A stretch of DNA of 64,000 nt from Coix lacryma-jobi var. lacryma-jobi (GCA_009763385.1 CM019831.1:80201845-80265844); one strand, 5' to 3'. Numbered from the stretch's first letter, positions 1-10,721 are shown. Notes: generated from the letters alone by a model not told the origin. Numbers and translations are program-made.

Positions 1-45
1 TCTTCTGGTTCTGGAGGTGGTGCTGGTACTAAGGATTTGGTCTGA
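1..45 (+). pseudogene. possible C-terminal tail of a hAT transposase (cut by window edge)
   Basis: The first 45 bases read in one frame as a Ser/Gly-rich tail (SSGSGGGAGTKDLV) followed by TGA. A transposase origin is inferred only from position: the tail lies about 380 bp inside a GC-rich patch and an inverted end that resemble the end of a grass hAT element. The tail has no diagnostic domain, and the rest of any gene lies left of the window. It could be the end of an unrelated gene. Confidence 0.25.
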
Positions 46-424
46 TGATAGATTGATAGTTGATAAATGTGTAGGCAGGGCTGTTGGTACTTTTGGTGAG
101 AGATGAGAGTATGAGACTTGTACTGTCCTTAAAACTGTATGACTGTGAGTCTGTGACTGTATGGCTATATGACAGTATGACTGCATATTGTGATAATTAA
201 GACTATGAGCTGTGCTGTACTCTTTTCCTTTGTAGGGTTTCTCACAAGGGTGAGTTTTACCTACAAAGGTTTTTAATGAGGCAGCATTGCACACAGCTCA
301 TTTTCTTTCAGTTTTTGCCTCTTTTGTGTTTGGTCTTTTGAGTCTTTGGTGTTTGGTATTTTGAGTCTTCTATACACTTATTAAAATTTTATGCCTGTTT
401 TTCTATATCTGGAGAGGGGTTATC

Positions 425-651
425 TGATTAATGGGCCATGGGCCGGCACGGCCCGCAGTTCATGAACGTGCCTAGCGGGCGGCACGACCCAAAAATAGGC
501 CCATGGGCCCGTGCTTGGGCCGAGGATAAGGCCCGTGGGCCGCTAAGGCATGGCACGGGAGGCCCGCGGGCCATATCGGCCCGGCACGGTGCGGGCCGTG
601 CCTTACTCGGGCCCAGGCCGGGGCGGGCCGGGCCGGCCTGATGGCCAACTA
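425..651. repeat. GC-rich subterminal patch and right end of a hAT-like element
   Basis: About 210 bp of alternating GGGCC, GGCCC and GGCACGGCCCG words sit in otherwise AT-rich DNA. The patch closes near 651 with a sequence that reads inward on the minus strand as TAGTTGGCCATCAGGCCGG. Many grass hAT elements have TAG.GATGGCC-type ends followed by GGCC-rich subterminal repeats. The left end is outside the window, so the 8-bp target duplication cannot be tested. Open frames across the patch are GC artefacts. Confidence 0.45.
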
Positions 652-1019
652 TAGCCGTGGAGCCAAAAGTGGCCGCTATATGTCACACAAAGAAAATTCC
701 AATAATGGATCACATTACACCATGAATATGTCCTTATCTTCACAGATAAAGCGTACAGAAATAATTCATCAACTAAAAAACTTATATACTAACGTTGATA
801 AATATCAGCATAGGTCCATTACACTTATACATGTGCACGTCAGATTTGTTTAGATTTGATTGACAGATGTTTTCCTTGTTCTTCTATTTCTCAAACTAAA
901 AATAGATATAAATATATATTTCTTATATTACCTCTAGATCAACACTTTACTGTTTATTTTGGTGTACACACAACAAAGCCCATTTCGATATTAGTTGGTT
1001 TCATGCATTACACGAAGAA
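652..1019. other. spacer with no recognised feature
   Basis: AT-rich sequence between the hAT-like end and the first CACTA-like terminus. Short open frames show no domain, no codon bias and no splice structure. I see nothing else in it. Confidence 0.5.
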
Positions 1020-1377
1020 CACTACCAGACAGAGGAGCTTTGCCGAGGGCCTTGTGCTTTGCCGAGGGCTAAATATCGAGCTCTCGACACTGGCTCCTTT
1101 GCCGAGAGCTAGCCCTCGGCAACGATTGGCTCTCTGCAAAGCGACATTTACCAAGAGCTCGACTCTCGGCAAAGAAAGAATCTCCGCAAAGATTTTGTAT
1201 GTCGATGGCTCGGCTCTCGGTACAAATAGGCTCTCGGCAAAGGCTCGGCTCCACAAACGGCCCATCTACACTGTCATCTTTGCCGAGAGCCTACCAGATA
1301 GAGGAGCTTTGCCGAGGACCTCGTGCCTTGCTGAGGGCTAAATATCGGGCTCTCGACAAAGGATCCTTTGCCAAGAG
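1020..1377 (+). repeat. CACTA-type left terminus and subterminal array
   Basis: The block opens with CACTACCAGACAGAGG at 1020 and then carries many direct and inverted copies of CTTTGCCGAG / CTCGGCAAAG, the usual subterminal transposase-binding array of grass CACTA elements. The opening motif recurs in decayed form near 1292 (CTACCAGATAGAGGAG), so the array contains an internal duplication. It is interrupted at 1378 by a second CACTA element and continues at 2489. Confidence 0.7.
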
Positions 1378-2488
1378 CACTACAAGGAATAGTGCTTTAC
1401 ATGACGATCACTTTAGTCATAAACAGTCGAAAATACGTCACAGTTAATTTGTCATGACGATCAGAAAATCTGTCATGTATCTCACGTCATACATTTGCTA
1501 GACCAACTGAAGCCGTCACTGATTGTCATTTCATTTCGTCATTGAATAATCGACAAAGTTTGAGTGAAAAAAATCCAAAAAATAGGGGAAATGTTTTTAA
1601 AATTAGGGGAGGGGCCCCACTAGCTAGCTACACCACCCATCTACTCCATTAGTATTTTTTTATGATTTTTTTGCACTTTGCATTAACCAAGATTCGAACT
1701 AGCGACCTCTCGCACATGCGCGTGTAACCTCCACTACCACTCCACCTCTTTATCATTTGTGTCTATATTCCATTTTAATTTGCCTCATATTATGTTAAAC
1801 CATGTGTAAATTGCTTGTTTCATGCTCTAAACGAATTCAAATCAAAAAGTTGTCAACTACAAAGTTTCATAACTTTTCGAGATCTACACTTTTTGTTTAG
1901 AAAGTTTCGCCATACGAGATCATTTATAAAATTTAAATTTCAAATTTGAGAAATTTCAAATGTAGTTTTCATTAACAAGATGGTTTCAAATTAAAAATTT
2001 ATCAACTAGAAAGTTTCGTAACTTTTTGAGATTTATGACTTTCATTTTGGCTATTTTTCATCTGAGGTATTTTAAAAAATTTGAATTTAAAAAATTTTAA
2101 ATTTAAATGCAGTTTTGCATGACAACATGATTTCAAATTAAAAGTTGTTAACTATAAAGTTTCATAATTTTTTTAGCTTTTAAACTTTCATAGATCTTTT
2201 AAAAAAATAAGGCCCATGTTAGCAAAAAAACAAGGCTCATGTTGGCAGGCCATATCAGCGCCATGAAAAAAAAAGCAAGCCACGTCATCGTCATGTTGGA
2301 CGTTGAGCTGTGACGAAACAAAAGTATCCGTCATAGATCTACCACTCAATTGCTAAGATATGCAAAAAATAATCCGTGATGTTCAGATCGTCATATATAA
2401 ATCATCTAACAAATGAAGAATATGATTCTATGATGCTTTCTTAGAACGTCATCGAAAACCGTCATGTAAAGCTCCATTTCTTGTAGTG
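1378..2488. mobile_element. non-autonomous CACTA element, complete, 1,111 bp
   Basis: The element begins CACTACAAGGAATAGTG and ends TTCTTGTAGTG. The first 29 bp and the reverse complement of the last 29 bp match with few differences and both run into CTTTACATGACG. It is flanked by the 3-bp duplication GAG (1375-1377 and 2489-2491), as expected for CACTA transposition. ATGACG and its complement recur near both ends as short subterminal repeats. There is no coding potential. The middle holds a tRNA-like module (1690-1744) and an AT-rich core also found in the flanking element at about 2989-3420. It sits inside another CACTA-like subterminal array. Confidence 0.85.
1690..1744 (-). other. tRNA-like A-box/B-box module in CACTA core
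   Basis: On the minus strand TGGAGTGGTAG (1744-1734) resembles an internal pol III A box, and AGTTCGAATCT (1700-1690) resembles a B box. The 33-bp gap is the spacing found in tRNA genes. The sequence between can be drawn as a weak anticodon arm. The acceptor stem is not evident, so this is a tRNA-derived or SINE-like relic, not a functional tRNA. Confidence 0.45.
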
Positions 2489-2790
2489 GAGCTAGCCCTC
2501 GGCAAAGCTTGGCTCTCTGCAAAGCGACATTTACCAAGAGCTTGACTCTCGGCAAAGATTTTGTATGTCGAGGGCTCGGCTCTCGGTATAAACAGGCTCT
2601 CGACAAAGGCTCGGCTTCACAAACGTCTCATCTATACCGTCATCTTTGCCTAGAGCCGGTTGTTAGGCTCTCGGTAAAGCGTTTTAATTTTTTTATTTTC
2701 TTTACCGAGGGCCCTGGCTATAGGCTCTCGGCAAAGGGGCACTTTGTCGAGAGCTTCTCTCAATTTTTCGTGGAGCCTTGCTACAGTACT
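2489..2790 (+). repeat. continuation of CACTA subterminal array
   Basis: The CTCGGCAAAG / CTTTGCCGAG array resumes directly after the GAG duplication of the inserted element. Bases 2490-2650 closely repeat 1104-1290, so a tandem duplication within the array predates the insertion. Copies continue to about 2755. Confidence 0.65.
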
Positions 2791-2914
2791 AGAGCTAAGA
2801 TTTAAAATTTGGTGTATTTTCCATTCATCTTGCTGTATTTTTTCCAGCACCCGCCCGTCTCTTTCGATGTCGCAGAATTTTTCGCGCAAAATTCACCGCT
2901 AACGCGACCTGCGT

Positions 2915-2966
2915 GATTCAAACCCGCGACCTCTCACTCGCACGTACCCACTCTAACACTGCACCA
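2915..2966 (-). other. second tRNA-like A-box/B-box module
   Basis: The minus strand shows GGGTTTGAATC (2925-2915), close to the B-box consensus, and TGGTGCAGTGT (2966-2956) about 30 bp upstream as an A-box candidate. It lies at the same place relative to the AT-rich core as the module at 1690-1744, and both share GCGAGAGGTCGC or GTGAGAGGTCGC. No acceptor stem is visible. Confidence 0.4.
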
Positions 2967-2988
2967 CACTATCACATATTATGTTTTC

Positions 2989-3420
2989 GTTCCCCACATA
3001 TTATATTAAACCGAATGCAAATTGCTTATTTGAGGCTCTAAACAAATTTAAATAAAAAAGTTGTCAACTATAAAGTTTCATAATTTGTCGAGATCTACAT
3101 TTTTTTTGTTCAGAAAGTTTCTCCATCCGAGGTCGGTTACAAAATTTGAATTTCAAAATTGAGAAATTTCAAACGTAGTTTTCGTTGACAAGATGATTTC
3201 AAATTAAAAAGTTGTCAACTACAAACTTTCATCATTCTAAGATCTACAACTTCCATTTTGGTCGTTTCTCCATTTTAGGTGTTTTGAAAATTTTAAATTT
3301 TAAATTTTATAAATGCAAATGCAGTTTTACATGATAAGATGATTTCAAATTTAAAAGTTGTCAACTACAAAGTTTCATAACTTGCCAAAATATAAAATGT
3401 TTATTTTGGTTATTTGACCA
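2989..3420. repeat. AT-rich core, diverged copy of 1785-2200
   Basis: The segment repeats in the same order the core of the element at 1378-2488, including repeated AAAGTTGTCAACTA(C/T)AAAG words, TTTCATAA, GAGATCTACA and GAAAGTTTC. Non-coding. Confidence 0.6.
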
Positions 3421-3504
3421 TTTATACATCCAACATGGTGGTTCTATCATTATTCACAAATCTTATATATTACTCTCGTTGTTTGATAAACTACGGAGAG
3501 ATAT

Positions 3505-3672
3505 TATACATGGCCAACGGGCCGGGCCGGCCCGGGCCCGACCAAGGCATGACCCGACCGAGGCATGGCGGGCCGGCGGGCCGGGCCGAGGTCGGGCCTC
3601 GTGCTCCAGCGTCAGCCCAGGCCCGGTTGAGGCAGGGCTCGGGCCCACCGAGCCCATGAGGCCCGCGGTAAA
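3505..3672. repeat. GC-rich hAT-like subterminal patch
   Basis: An abrupt GC-rich island starts at ATGGCCAACGGGCCGGG and is built from GGCCGG, GGCCCGG and GGCATGGCGGGCC words, like the patch at 425-651. AT-rich DNA lies on both sides. It probably derives from a short or partly deleted hAT element; no paired terminus or 8-bp duplication could be confirmed. Confidence 0.4.
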
Positions 3673-3865
3673 ATTTAGCCTTTAAATCTATATATTTATA
3701 ATTATTTAATTATTTATATAAGATTTGTGAATAAATTATCAGTTTATCAAATAAAGACATCACCAATATAAAAAATGTTCATCTTGATGAGCTAAACTAT
3801 TTTGTAGTTGAAAATATTTTCATTTAATTTAATTTATAACATCAAAATGCGATTTAAAAATTGGT

Positions 3866-4114
3866 TTTGCCGAGTGTAAAAAAACACTCGGCAAAGAGCT
3901 CTTTGCCGAGCGAAAAAAAAATGTAGCCAAAGAAGCTTCTTTACCGAGTGCAAAAAAACACTTGGTAAAGAGCTCTTTGCCGAGTGTTTCTTTTTAATAC
4001 TCGACAAAGAATTTCTTTGCTGAGTGTTTTTTTTATTTGGCACTCGGTAAAGAGCCCGAAAAAAACATTCGGCAAAGAGCTCGGTACTTGGCAAAGATGG
4101 ATTTTCCGGCAGTG
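3866..4114 (+). repeat. CACTA-type right terminus and subterminal array
   Basis: Dense CTTTGCCGAGTG and CACTCGGCAAAG copies in both orientations lead to the terminal TTTTCCGGCAGTG at 4114, the reverse complement of a CACTGCCGG-type end. Alignment with the left end at 1020 is reasonable over the first bases, but flanking triplets differ (GAA before 1020, ATG after 4114). The two ends may belong to one decayed element or to two. Confidence 0.6.
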
Positions 4115-4204
4115 ATGGTGACAAACTCAGGTACGGATTCTAGACATGGTTGCTACCTGATAGAGAGGTTAGGTAGATTGGCAATATTTTGCATAGAGAG
4201 GTTT

Positions 4205-4526
4205 ATTAGTAATATTTTGTAGATGTCAAATAGGATGTATTGACACTAATTTAGTTTATTAAAATAGACTAATAAAAAATAAATTATACATTTCATCTGA
4301 AAATCTTGAGACGAATTTATTAAAACTAATTAATTCATCATTAGCACATATTTACTGTAGCAAAATATTGTTAAATTATAGACTAATTATGCTTAAAAAA
4401 TCATTTCACAAACTTATCGTAATTTATGTAATTAGTTATTTTTATATACATTTAGTACTCTATATATATGTCTAAACATTCAATGCTATCAGTGAAAAGT
4501 TTTTGTATATGAGAATTAAACAAGCC
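4205..4526 (-). mobile_element. left-truncated Tourist-like (PIF/Harbinger) MITE
   Basis: The segment carries landmarks of a common grass MITE: ACGAATTTATTA, CATCATTAGCACATATTTACTGTAG and GTAATTAGTTATTTTTATAT. It ends AATTAAACAAGCC followed by TAA, consistent with a GGCTTGTTTAATT-type terminus and a TAA duplication. The matching left terminus is missing. Confidence 0.5.
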
Positions 4527-4924
4527 TAAACGTGTTGAGAAATTAGCGGTACTACTCCTGTGTCAGATGACCGGCACCTATCGGGCGTCGGCCATGGCCC
4601 GTGGGCCTTCTCCTTTCGATTGAGCAACTTCGGCACAGCGGCGGCGCCTACACCACACGAGCTAGTTGGGGAATTGTTCGTTAGTGGTACGTCTCCCCCA
4701 CCGGACGCCGCCCCCATCGGCCGCCGCCCTACACTTACGCCGGTCCGCTCGTCACCTCGACGGCCTAGTATATTATTTGGCCTTAGCATTTGTGTGCCCG
4801 CACGGCCACGCTGCATTGGCGTCAGCGTCATCGCTGGTTGCCAGGCTTGGGGCTCTCCACTACTCTGTGCTCCAGTTCAATCTAAAATCCTCAATCAGTC
4901 AATAAACCAATAGGATCCATTCTG

Positions 4925-5436
4925 GTGAGTCCACGTGTGCTAATTTAGTTTGCTTGTTTTGTAGTTATTGTTTTTTTGCTTCTGAATTTCTCAATTTCTA
5001 AATGCTGACTCGATTAGGATGGTGTATTTTTCTAGATAAATTATGACTATACATGTTGATTTGTATTAGACAAAATGCCCCCTCACCCCATCCCCTATAA
5101 TTTAATTTGTTCAGCTCTGCCACTGTTTTCTATATGAATAAAATAAAATATAATTTGTTGTTCAGCTCTGCCACTATTTTCTATATGAATAAATTCCTAC
5201 TTCCTGTAATCATTTCATCAAATTTCTTTGTGATGATGATGTCGTGATTTACTAGTCCTCCATAGGTATCTGGCACTTATAAAGATAACAATTATCATAT
5301 GCTTCAGAGCTATTATCGAGTTAGTAGTGCAGTTTTGATATTGTGACTATGCAGGGTGCTTGTATATGTATCCTATTAACATTTTTTATGTCTGCTTTAC
5401 CTGGAAATTTAACATTTCTATACCAATTTAATGCAG
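4925..5436 (+). other. predicted 5'-UTR intron of the CACTA transposase gene
   Basis: A GC-rich leader (about 4560-4924) ends at CTG|GTGAGT and the next exon begins after TTTAATGCAG at 5436. The 512-bp AT-rich interval fits a plant intron, and the transposase start codon lies 118 bp downstream. The leader has no convincing protein. This is predicted from splice signals only. Confidence 0.4.
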
Positions 5437-5553
5437 GTGTCAAGGTGAACCAGGCAAGGCAACCGACTGAGGATAATATAGCTGGTGTTGTTGGGAAGGT
5501 TGGGTCTGTGGTGAAGAGTCAGTGGGCTGTTTTCCAGGAGGCAAGGCAGTAGC

Positions 5554-6616
5554 ATGTCGAATGAAGATAGGAGATGGATGTGCATGGCGAAGTATACTAT
5601 TGAATGGCAAAAAGGATTTAAGGACTTCATCAACAATACCTTTGGAGGCAGATCTAAAGAAGAAACTGCTCCATGTCCATGTGCTCGTTGCCGTTGCATG
5701 TCCTATAGAAATCAAAAAAATGTTCGATGCCATTTGGTACTTAGAGGGTTTGATGAAAGTTTCATCCAAGGAGAAGGTAATGCTCAAGATTTTGTTGCAT
5801 GTCCTCAGGAGGATAACCCTTCTGAAGGAGAGTACAATGATGGTGAAACAGGTGATGTGCCTGCTACCAAAGAACTAATTTCTGCACTAATCAGCAGAGC
5901 TATACATGGCGAACTCACAGGAAGTGGAGATGAAGAGCCAAATGAGAGTGCAAAGCAGTTCTTTAAGTTATTAACCAAGGCACAAAAGGAATTGTATCCA
6001 GACTGCAAGGAGGCTACAAAGGTGTCTTTCATTATCAGGATCTTTCAGATGAAGTGCATGCATGGTTTTAGTAACAGTGGAATCCAGTCAATCCTTGATC
6101 TGTTCGCTTTGTTCCACCCTAAAATCCCAGATACCTTGGATAAAGTGTGTAAGGTTGTTCGAGATCTTGAACTCGACTATGAAAAGATTCATGCATGTGT
6201 TAACGATTCTGTGTTATTCTGTGGAGATTATGCTAACTTGGATACATGTCCAACATGTGGTCAGTCTAGGTGGAATGGGACCGACTCTTCTGAAGATGCT
6301 GAGTCCTCTGGCACTTGTGGCAAGCAAAAGCATTTTCCACGTAAGATCTTGCGGTATTTCCTACTTACTCCTCGACTGCAAAGATTGTTAATGAGGGAGT
6401 CAACATCAAAACTTATGTGTTGGCATAAGGAAGGACTAGTGCATGATGGGAAAATGTGTCACCCTACAGACTCATTGGCATGGAAGCATTTGGATGCCTT
6501 AGAGGGCAGAATTTGCATCTGACCCTCGCAATGTAAGGCTTGGACTTGCATCTGATGGCTTCAATCCATTTGGGATGTTGAATGTTGCATACACTACTTA
6601 GCCTGTCATCATAATT
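5554..6616 (+). pseudogene. CACTA TNP2-like transposase, N-terminal segment
   Basis: The product would be the DDE-type transposase that cuts and moves CACTA elements. Residues 1-80 match the transposase-associated domain (RRWM, then CPCARCRC, then HLVLRGF). Residues about 180-270 match the start of the TNP2 domain, with LYPDCKEATKVSF and the zinc-knuckle-like CPTCGQSRW. Translation from ATG 5554 stops at 6522 because of a small frameshift near 6510. In the corrected frame LGLASDGFNPFG follows, the region of the first catalytic Asp. A TGG-to-TAG change makes a stop at about 6599, and at 6616 Tat-1 breaks the gene. It continues at 52282. Not functional. Confidence 0.85.
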
Positions 6617-7081
6617 TGTGGGGATATTACACCCGTATACCCCCATGGCACGACTTGGGCCCTCTTCCAGATACGGCCCAACCAGAAGGCCTTGCGGCCC
6701 GCGACCAGGCTATCGAGGCCGCCAGGGACTCTCCTGATGACTTGCTCGACAAGGAAGATCCGAATAGATAGACCCGGATTCCTCGCCAAAATGAACCGAT
6801 CCTAATCTGTTAGGATTCGACAAGTTGTAACCCTGCTCCCCGGCTATATAAGGCGAGCAGGGATCCCCTCCAAACTCATGCCATGTTCCAACCCATCAAT
6901 ACAAACAAACCACCAGAACAGAGGACGTAGGGTATTACGGCGACTTGTCGGCCTGAACCTGTCTAAATCGTCGTCTCTCATCCCTGTGTTTACGCTTTGC
7001 AGACATCTCGCACGCCTCCACCGCTCAATCTACTACCTTGGGCATACCCCTCGGTAGACTATCGACCATATTTTGTCGACA
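6617..7081 (+). repeat. Tat-1 5' LTR
   Basis: 465 bp, TG...CA ends. It contains TATATAAGG at 6845 and is matched end to end by 51817-52281. Confidence 0.93.
6845..6851 (+). promoter_or_regulatory. TATA box in Tat-1 5' LTR
   Basis: TATATAA in the context GGCTATATAAGGCGAGC, about 235 bp from the LTR end. The 3' LTR copy at 52045 has TATATAT. Confidence 0.6.
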
Positions 7082-7083
7082 TT

Positions 7084-7101
7084 TGGCGCGCCAAGTAGGG
7101 G
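7084..7101 (+). other. Tat-1 primer binding site
   Basis: TGGCGCGCCAAGTAGGGG begins two bases after the 5' LTR, where the tRNA primer anneals. It starts with TGG, complementary to a CCA tail. I do not assign the tRNA. Confidence 0.6.
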
Positions 7102-7118
7102 GTGTGTGCTATGACACC

Positions 7119-8168
7119 ATGATTTGCCAAGCGGTCACTTTCCCTCGGTCCATGGTTCTTCCGGAGGAAGGCACCACTTTTCAGATCGGATCTATGATCT
7201 GGACCATGGGCAACCACGCTTCTGCTCTGGAAATCGTGGAATCTGCGCAGCTTCCTGCGCCAGACGCTCTGTTGTCCACCCGCCACATCACCAAAGTGGC
7301 ACGCCGCCCGCCGAGAATCGTCCCTTGCGACGACCTGATCGAAGCTATTGACCGATCCAACCAAGGAATCGCAGAATGCATCGACGCCATCGAGGTAGCT
7401 CGTATACAGCTTTCCGACCAATCTTGCCTTGAGCAGTTTTCAGGTACACCATCGAGAGTTTCGAACGCTCGTCCCGCCCACCGCCCCCGATCGGATCTGC
7501 GTCTGACTCGTCGCCGCACTTCGTCTCCAACATCCATGCCCTTCGGGCTCCGCGGTGCGGCTCCTACATACCAGCACCAGGCGCTGCAACAACTCTCTGA
7601 CCAGCTCCAGCCTTCTGGTTTCGACCAGATGCCTCCGACCAGCGTGCACTCCCAGACGACTCTAGCTCCACTCGTTGGCATGGTGACTCTCCAAGAGATC
7701 TCCGACGACACCGTCTGGGCGACTTCGGCGTCCAGATCTACAACGACAAGCGGCTCCAGCTCCACACGGTCTACGACCATTATCTCCACCGACTTCTATG
7801 TCGACTTTCCCCCGTATCACGGCGGCATCATCTTCAACGTCTCCGCCGACAATCCTCCACCGTCGAACGAAACGGATGGCGAACGCGCCAATCGGGAGCA
7901 ACGCAATGTCGACCGACGGCGCCAGCGCGACGATGAACGACGCGACCAGGAGCGCTGCGACCGGGAGTGCCGCGACGACGACCGACGCCGGGAGCGCGAC
8001 AATGCTGGAGGTCGCGACCTCATCTACGAATTCGACAGGGTCGATGATCAACCCGTCTACCCGACCCCAAGCGCCAACCTCGTCGTCGTCTACAACGAAC
8101 TCTCCAAGCTTCCGGTAACTCCGGAACTCCAAAAGGTTGTCGCCCACGTCAAGGCTGCCGCCGTTTAG
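7119..8168 (+). pseudogene. Tat-1 gag, N-terminal region
   Basis: The frame is open from ATG 7119 (MICQAVTFPR) to a TAG at 8166. The product is a Ser/Thr-rich linker, then a very basic and acidic stretch at 7860-8010 (alternating RR, DD and RE, as in RRRQRDDERRDQERC), then an aliphatic segment. Tat gag proteins commonly have such a low-complexity charged segment before the capsid-like core. The capsid-like core follows at 8385, so this is probably the front of one gag protein broken near 8168. No catalytic motif is expected. Confidence 0.6.
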
Positions 8169-8384
8169 TGCAACGAAAAGGGGCGTTATCCCTCTCCATC
8201 CGGATCGTCGTACAGCAGGACGCCACCAAGCCCACATCCTTCGCACCGACGACGATCGCCGCCACGTCGCGACCAGGAAGTCTCCCAAGGCAATCGTGCC
8301 CGCGATCAAGCTCCGGCTCCCGACACCTCGACAGGGCCACGCCCTTTCACCTCCTAGCTCTGAGCCGTCCAATGGCCTTAGGGC

Positions 8385-8897
8385 TTCAAGGTCACCACGG
8401 TGGACAAGTACGACGGCAAGGCCAACCCAGAGCAGTGGCTCACCACGTACGAAATCGCCATTCAAGCAGCTAGAGGAGGATCGCCATTCAAGTACCTCCC
8501 CGTCATGTTGTCGTCTTCCGCCAACAGTTGGCTCCACAAGCTCGCCGAGAACTCCATCGACACCTGGGAGCAACTAAAGGAAGTCTTCGTCAAGATGTAC
8601 AGCGCTACCTGCCTTCAGCCAGGAACACGCTATGATCTCCAAAATGTCCACCAGGAGCATAACGAAGGCCTCCAAAGCTACATTCGAAGATTCTCCAACA
8701 TGTGCCTAATGATTCCGGAGATCGCCGACGCGGAAGCCATCTCCACGTTCTCCAACAGTCTGCGCCATAAGGAGCTCCGTGACAAGATCATCCGGAAGAA
8801 GGTCACCACGGTCACCGAACTAATGACGATCGCCAACTCCTACGCCGACGCCGACGACGCCCATCGCCATCACGAACGCCCGCGTTGCCGATCATGA
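8385..8897 (+). pseudogene. Tat-1 gag core (retrotransposon gag domain)
   Basis: The frame reads VTTVDKYDGKANPEQWL and then a helical capsid-like region with W-L-H-K-L, SIDTWEQLKEVFVKMY, QEHNEGLQSYIRRFSNM and a run of charged helices. This is the standard retrotransposon gag domain that packages element RNA. The open stretch ends in TGA at 8895-8897, but the same frame continues into the nucleocapsid and protease, so the stop looks like a later CGA- or TGG-type mutation. It is in frame with the protease at 9363. Confidence 0.8.
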
Positions 8898-10103
8898 TCC
8901 CAGGAGCATCGTCATGACGATGATTGCCGCACTGAACGACGCAACGAAGGACGCGACCACCGCTCCAAGCAACGCGACCACCACGACGACCGAGATTGTC
9001 GGCATGATCGGCCAAAGTCTTCCCGTCAGAGAACGGACCACCGTCGCCGCGATCGTCGCTACATCACCAACACCAATACTCGGCCGAGGCGCACCTACGA
9101 CAACGACTACGAGAAGCTCCTCAATGGTCCCTGTCCTCTCCACAAAGGCGCCAAACACTCCATGCGCAAATGCGACACCATCGCCCGTAACGTTCGTGGG
9201 AGTGACGACAAGCGACCGTGATTCGACAACAACAAGGACAAAGACGCTAATGCCAACAAGCCTGCTTTCCGTGCACCAGCGAGGACCCTCTCCATCTTCG
9301 GTGGCAACGTCATCATCGAGACCGAGCAGAAGTGGCGCCAAGTATGACGCGACATCGCCTCTGTGGCCGCCATCACCGACGACCCCACCAACGTCCGCTA
9401 CCTCGACTGGTCGGAGCGCCCCATCACCTTCTCCAGGGAGGACCAGTTGTCAGACGACAAGTACCCAGGGCATTTTCCCCTCGTCATCGACCCAGTGATC
9501 TCCAGCTGCCGTCATCGCAAGGTCCTCGTCCACGGTGGGAGCGCCCTGAACATCATCTTCGCATCGGCGTTCCGCGAGCTTGACTACTCCAAACGAGATC
9601 TGTTCCCGGCGAATTTCCCCTTCTGGGGCATCGTACCAGGTAAACCCTCCATGCCCGTCGGACTGATCACCCTCCCAGTGCAGTTCGGCACCTCTGACCA
9701 CTTCCGCGAGGAGTACATCACCTTCATCATCGCCGACTTCGACACCGCCTACCACGCCATCCTTGGTTGCCCGGCGCTCTCCAAGCTCATGGTTGTTCCA
9801 CATTACGCCTACCTCATGCTCAAGATGCCAATGAAGAAAGGCGTCCTTAGTGTTCGGGCAAATCTCCAAGTGGCGTACGAGTGCGAGCAGGAGACAATCA
9901 ACTCCGCCGAGACATGCCAACAGCTCCAGGGCGCCCAAGACTGCATCACCGATGCCACCAAGCTCCGCCCCGACGGTCTCGAGATCCCGGAAACCTCCGA
10001 CCAGTGCTCTAGCAAGAAGTCGAAGGACACGAAGCAGGTGGCCCTGGTGGACGGCGCCCCGGAGAACACTGTCGTCATCGGCACCAACCTCGACCCCAAA
10101 TAG
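8898..10103 (+). pseudogene. Tat-1 nucleocapsid-like segment and aspartic protease
   Basis: In the frame of the gag core, a CPLHKGAKHSMRKC motif near 9130-9170 is a zinc-knuckle-like nucleocapsid element. Two further TGA codons follow near 9220 and 9346. From 9363 the frame is open and contains a retropepsin-like fold: VLVHGGSALNIIF at the active-site position, where family members normally have D-x-G or D-G-G (H here, so probably inactive), and HAILGCPALSKLM, the C-terminal ILG signature. A TAG at 10101-10103 sits where related proteins have Gln (CAG). Confidence 0.75.
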
Positions 10104-10294
10104 GAAGACGCGCTCGTCAGCTTCCTACGGAACAACATTGACGTGTTCGCCTAGAAACCAGCGGACATGCCTGGAGTTCCACGGAAGTTTGTCGAGCACT
10201 CCCTGAACGTCTCCTCAACCGCCAGGCCGGTTCGCCAAAAGCTTCGTCGCTTCACGCCAGATAGGAAGGAGGCAATTAGGGTAGAGCTCACCCG
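10104..10294 (+). pseudogene. Tat-1 pol, short segment before reverse transcriptase
   Basis: The frame continues as EDALVSFLRNNIDVFA, then TAG in place of the usual Trp, then KPADMPGVPRKFVEHSLNV and RQKLRRFTPDRKEAI. This is the conserved lead-in to Tat reverse transcriptase. It is cut at 10299 by solo LTR-A and resumes at 15421 with AAGFIKEVYHPDWLANPVLV. The joint re-forms a sensible reading frame. Confidence 0.8.
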
Positions 10295-10721
10295 GCACCT
10301 GTGGCAGAACCTCCCATTAATGTGGCCCACCTGCACACGTCATCGTCATAAGGAGCCCAATGACTGTGCCAATGAAGCACATTACTGGAAAGATCTGTCG
10401 GGTGTCCCCGAGAGAACCCCGAATTATCCACGAACCACAGGATCATCATCATGAAGGTTGGAATAATTACAACATTACAACATTGGTTATCAAATACCAT
10501 CGGAGTGCGGAAGCAAGATAGATAAACTTTACAAAACGTGAATAAGTTACTTCTTACATAAACATAACTTGTATTGCAGAAGTAGAGAAGTACTATGGAG
10601 CCACACTTAGGTGGAGCACCTAAGATGGAGAAGAAGAACAACCAGATCACGTCAAGCCCATTGACATGATCATGATCAACATCACCTATTAAAGAAACCT
10701 GCAACAGGGAATTAACAAACC

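Noticed and set aside
1690..1744. Functional tRNA gene
   Set aside because: Internal boxes are present but no acceptor stem or clear cloverleaf. Kept only as a tRNA-like relic.
3451..3760. Inverted repeats ATTCACAAATCTTATATA and TTTGATAAAC as element termini
   Set aside because: The arms are complementary but in permuted order, so they cannot form one terminal inverted repeat.
1020..4114. A single intact CACTA element from 1020 to 4114
   Set aside because: Terminal sequences match only partly, subterminal motifs differ (GAGAGC versus GAGTG) and flanking triplets GAA and ATG do not agree. Recorded as separate ends.
4560..4913. Protein-coding first exon
   Set aside because: Overlapping frames on both strands with no domain. 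Better explained as the GC-rich leader of the CACTA gene ending at a donor site.
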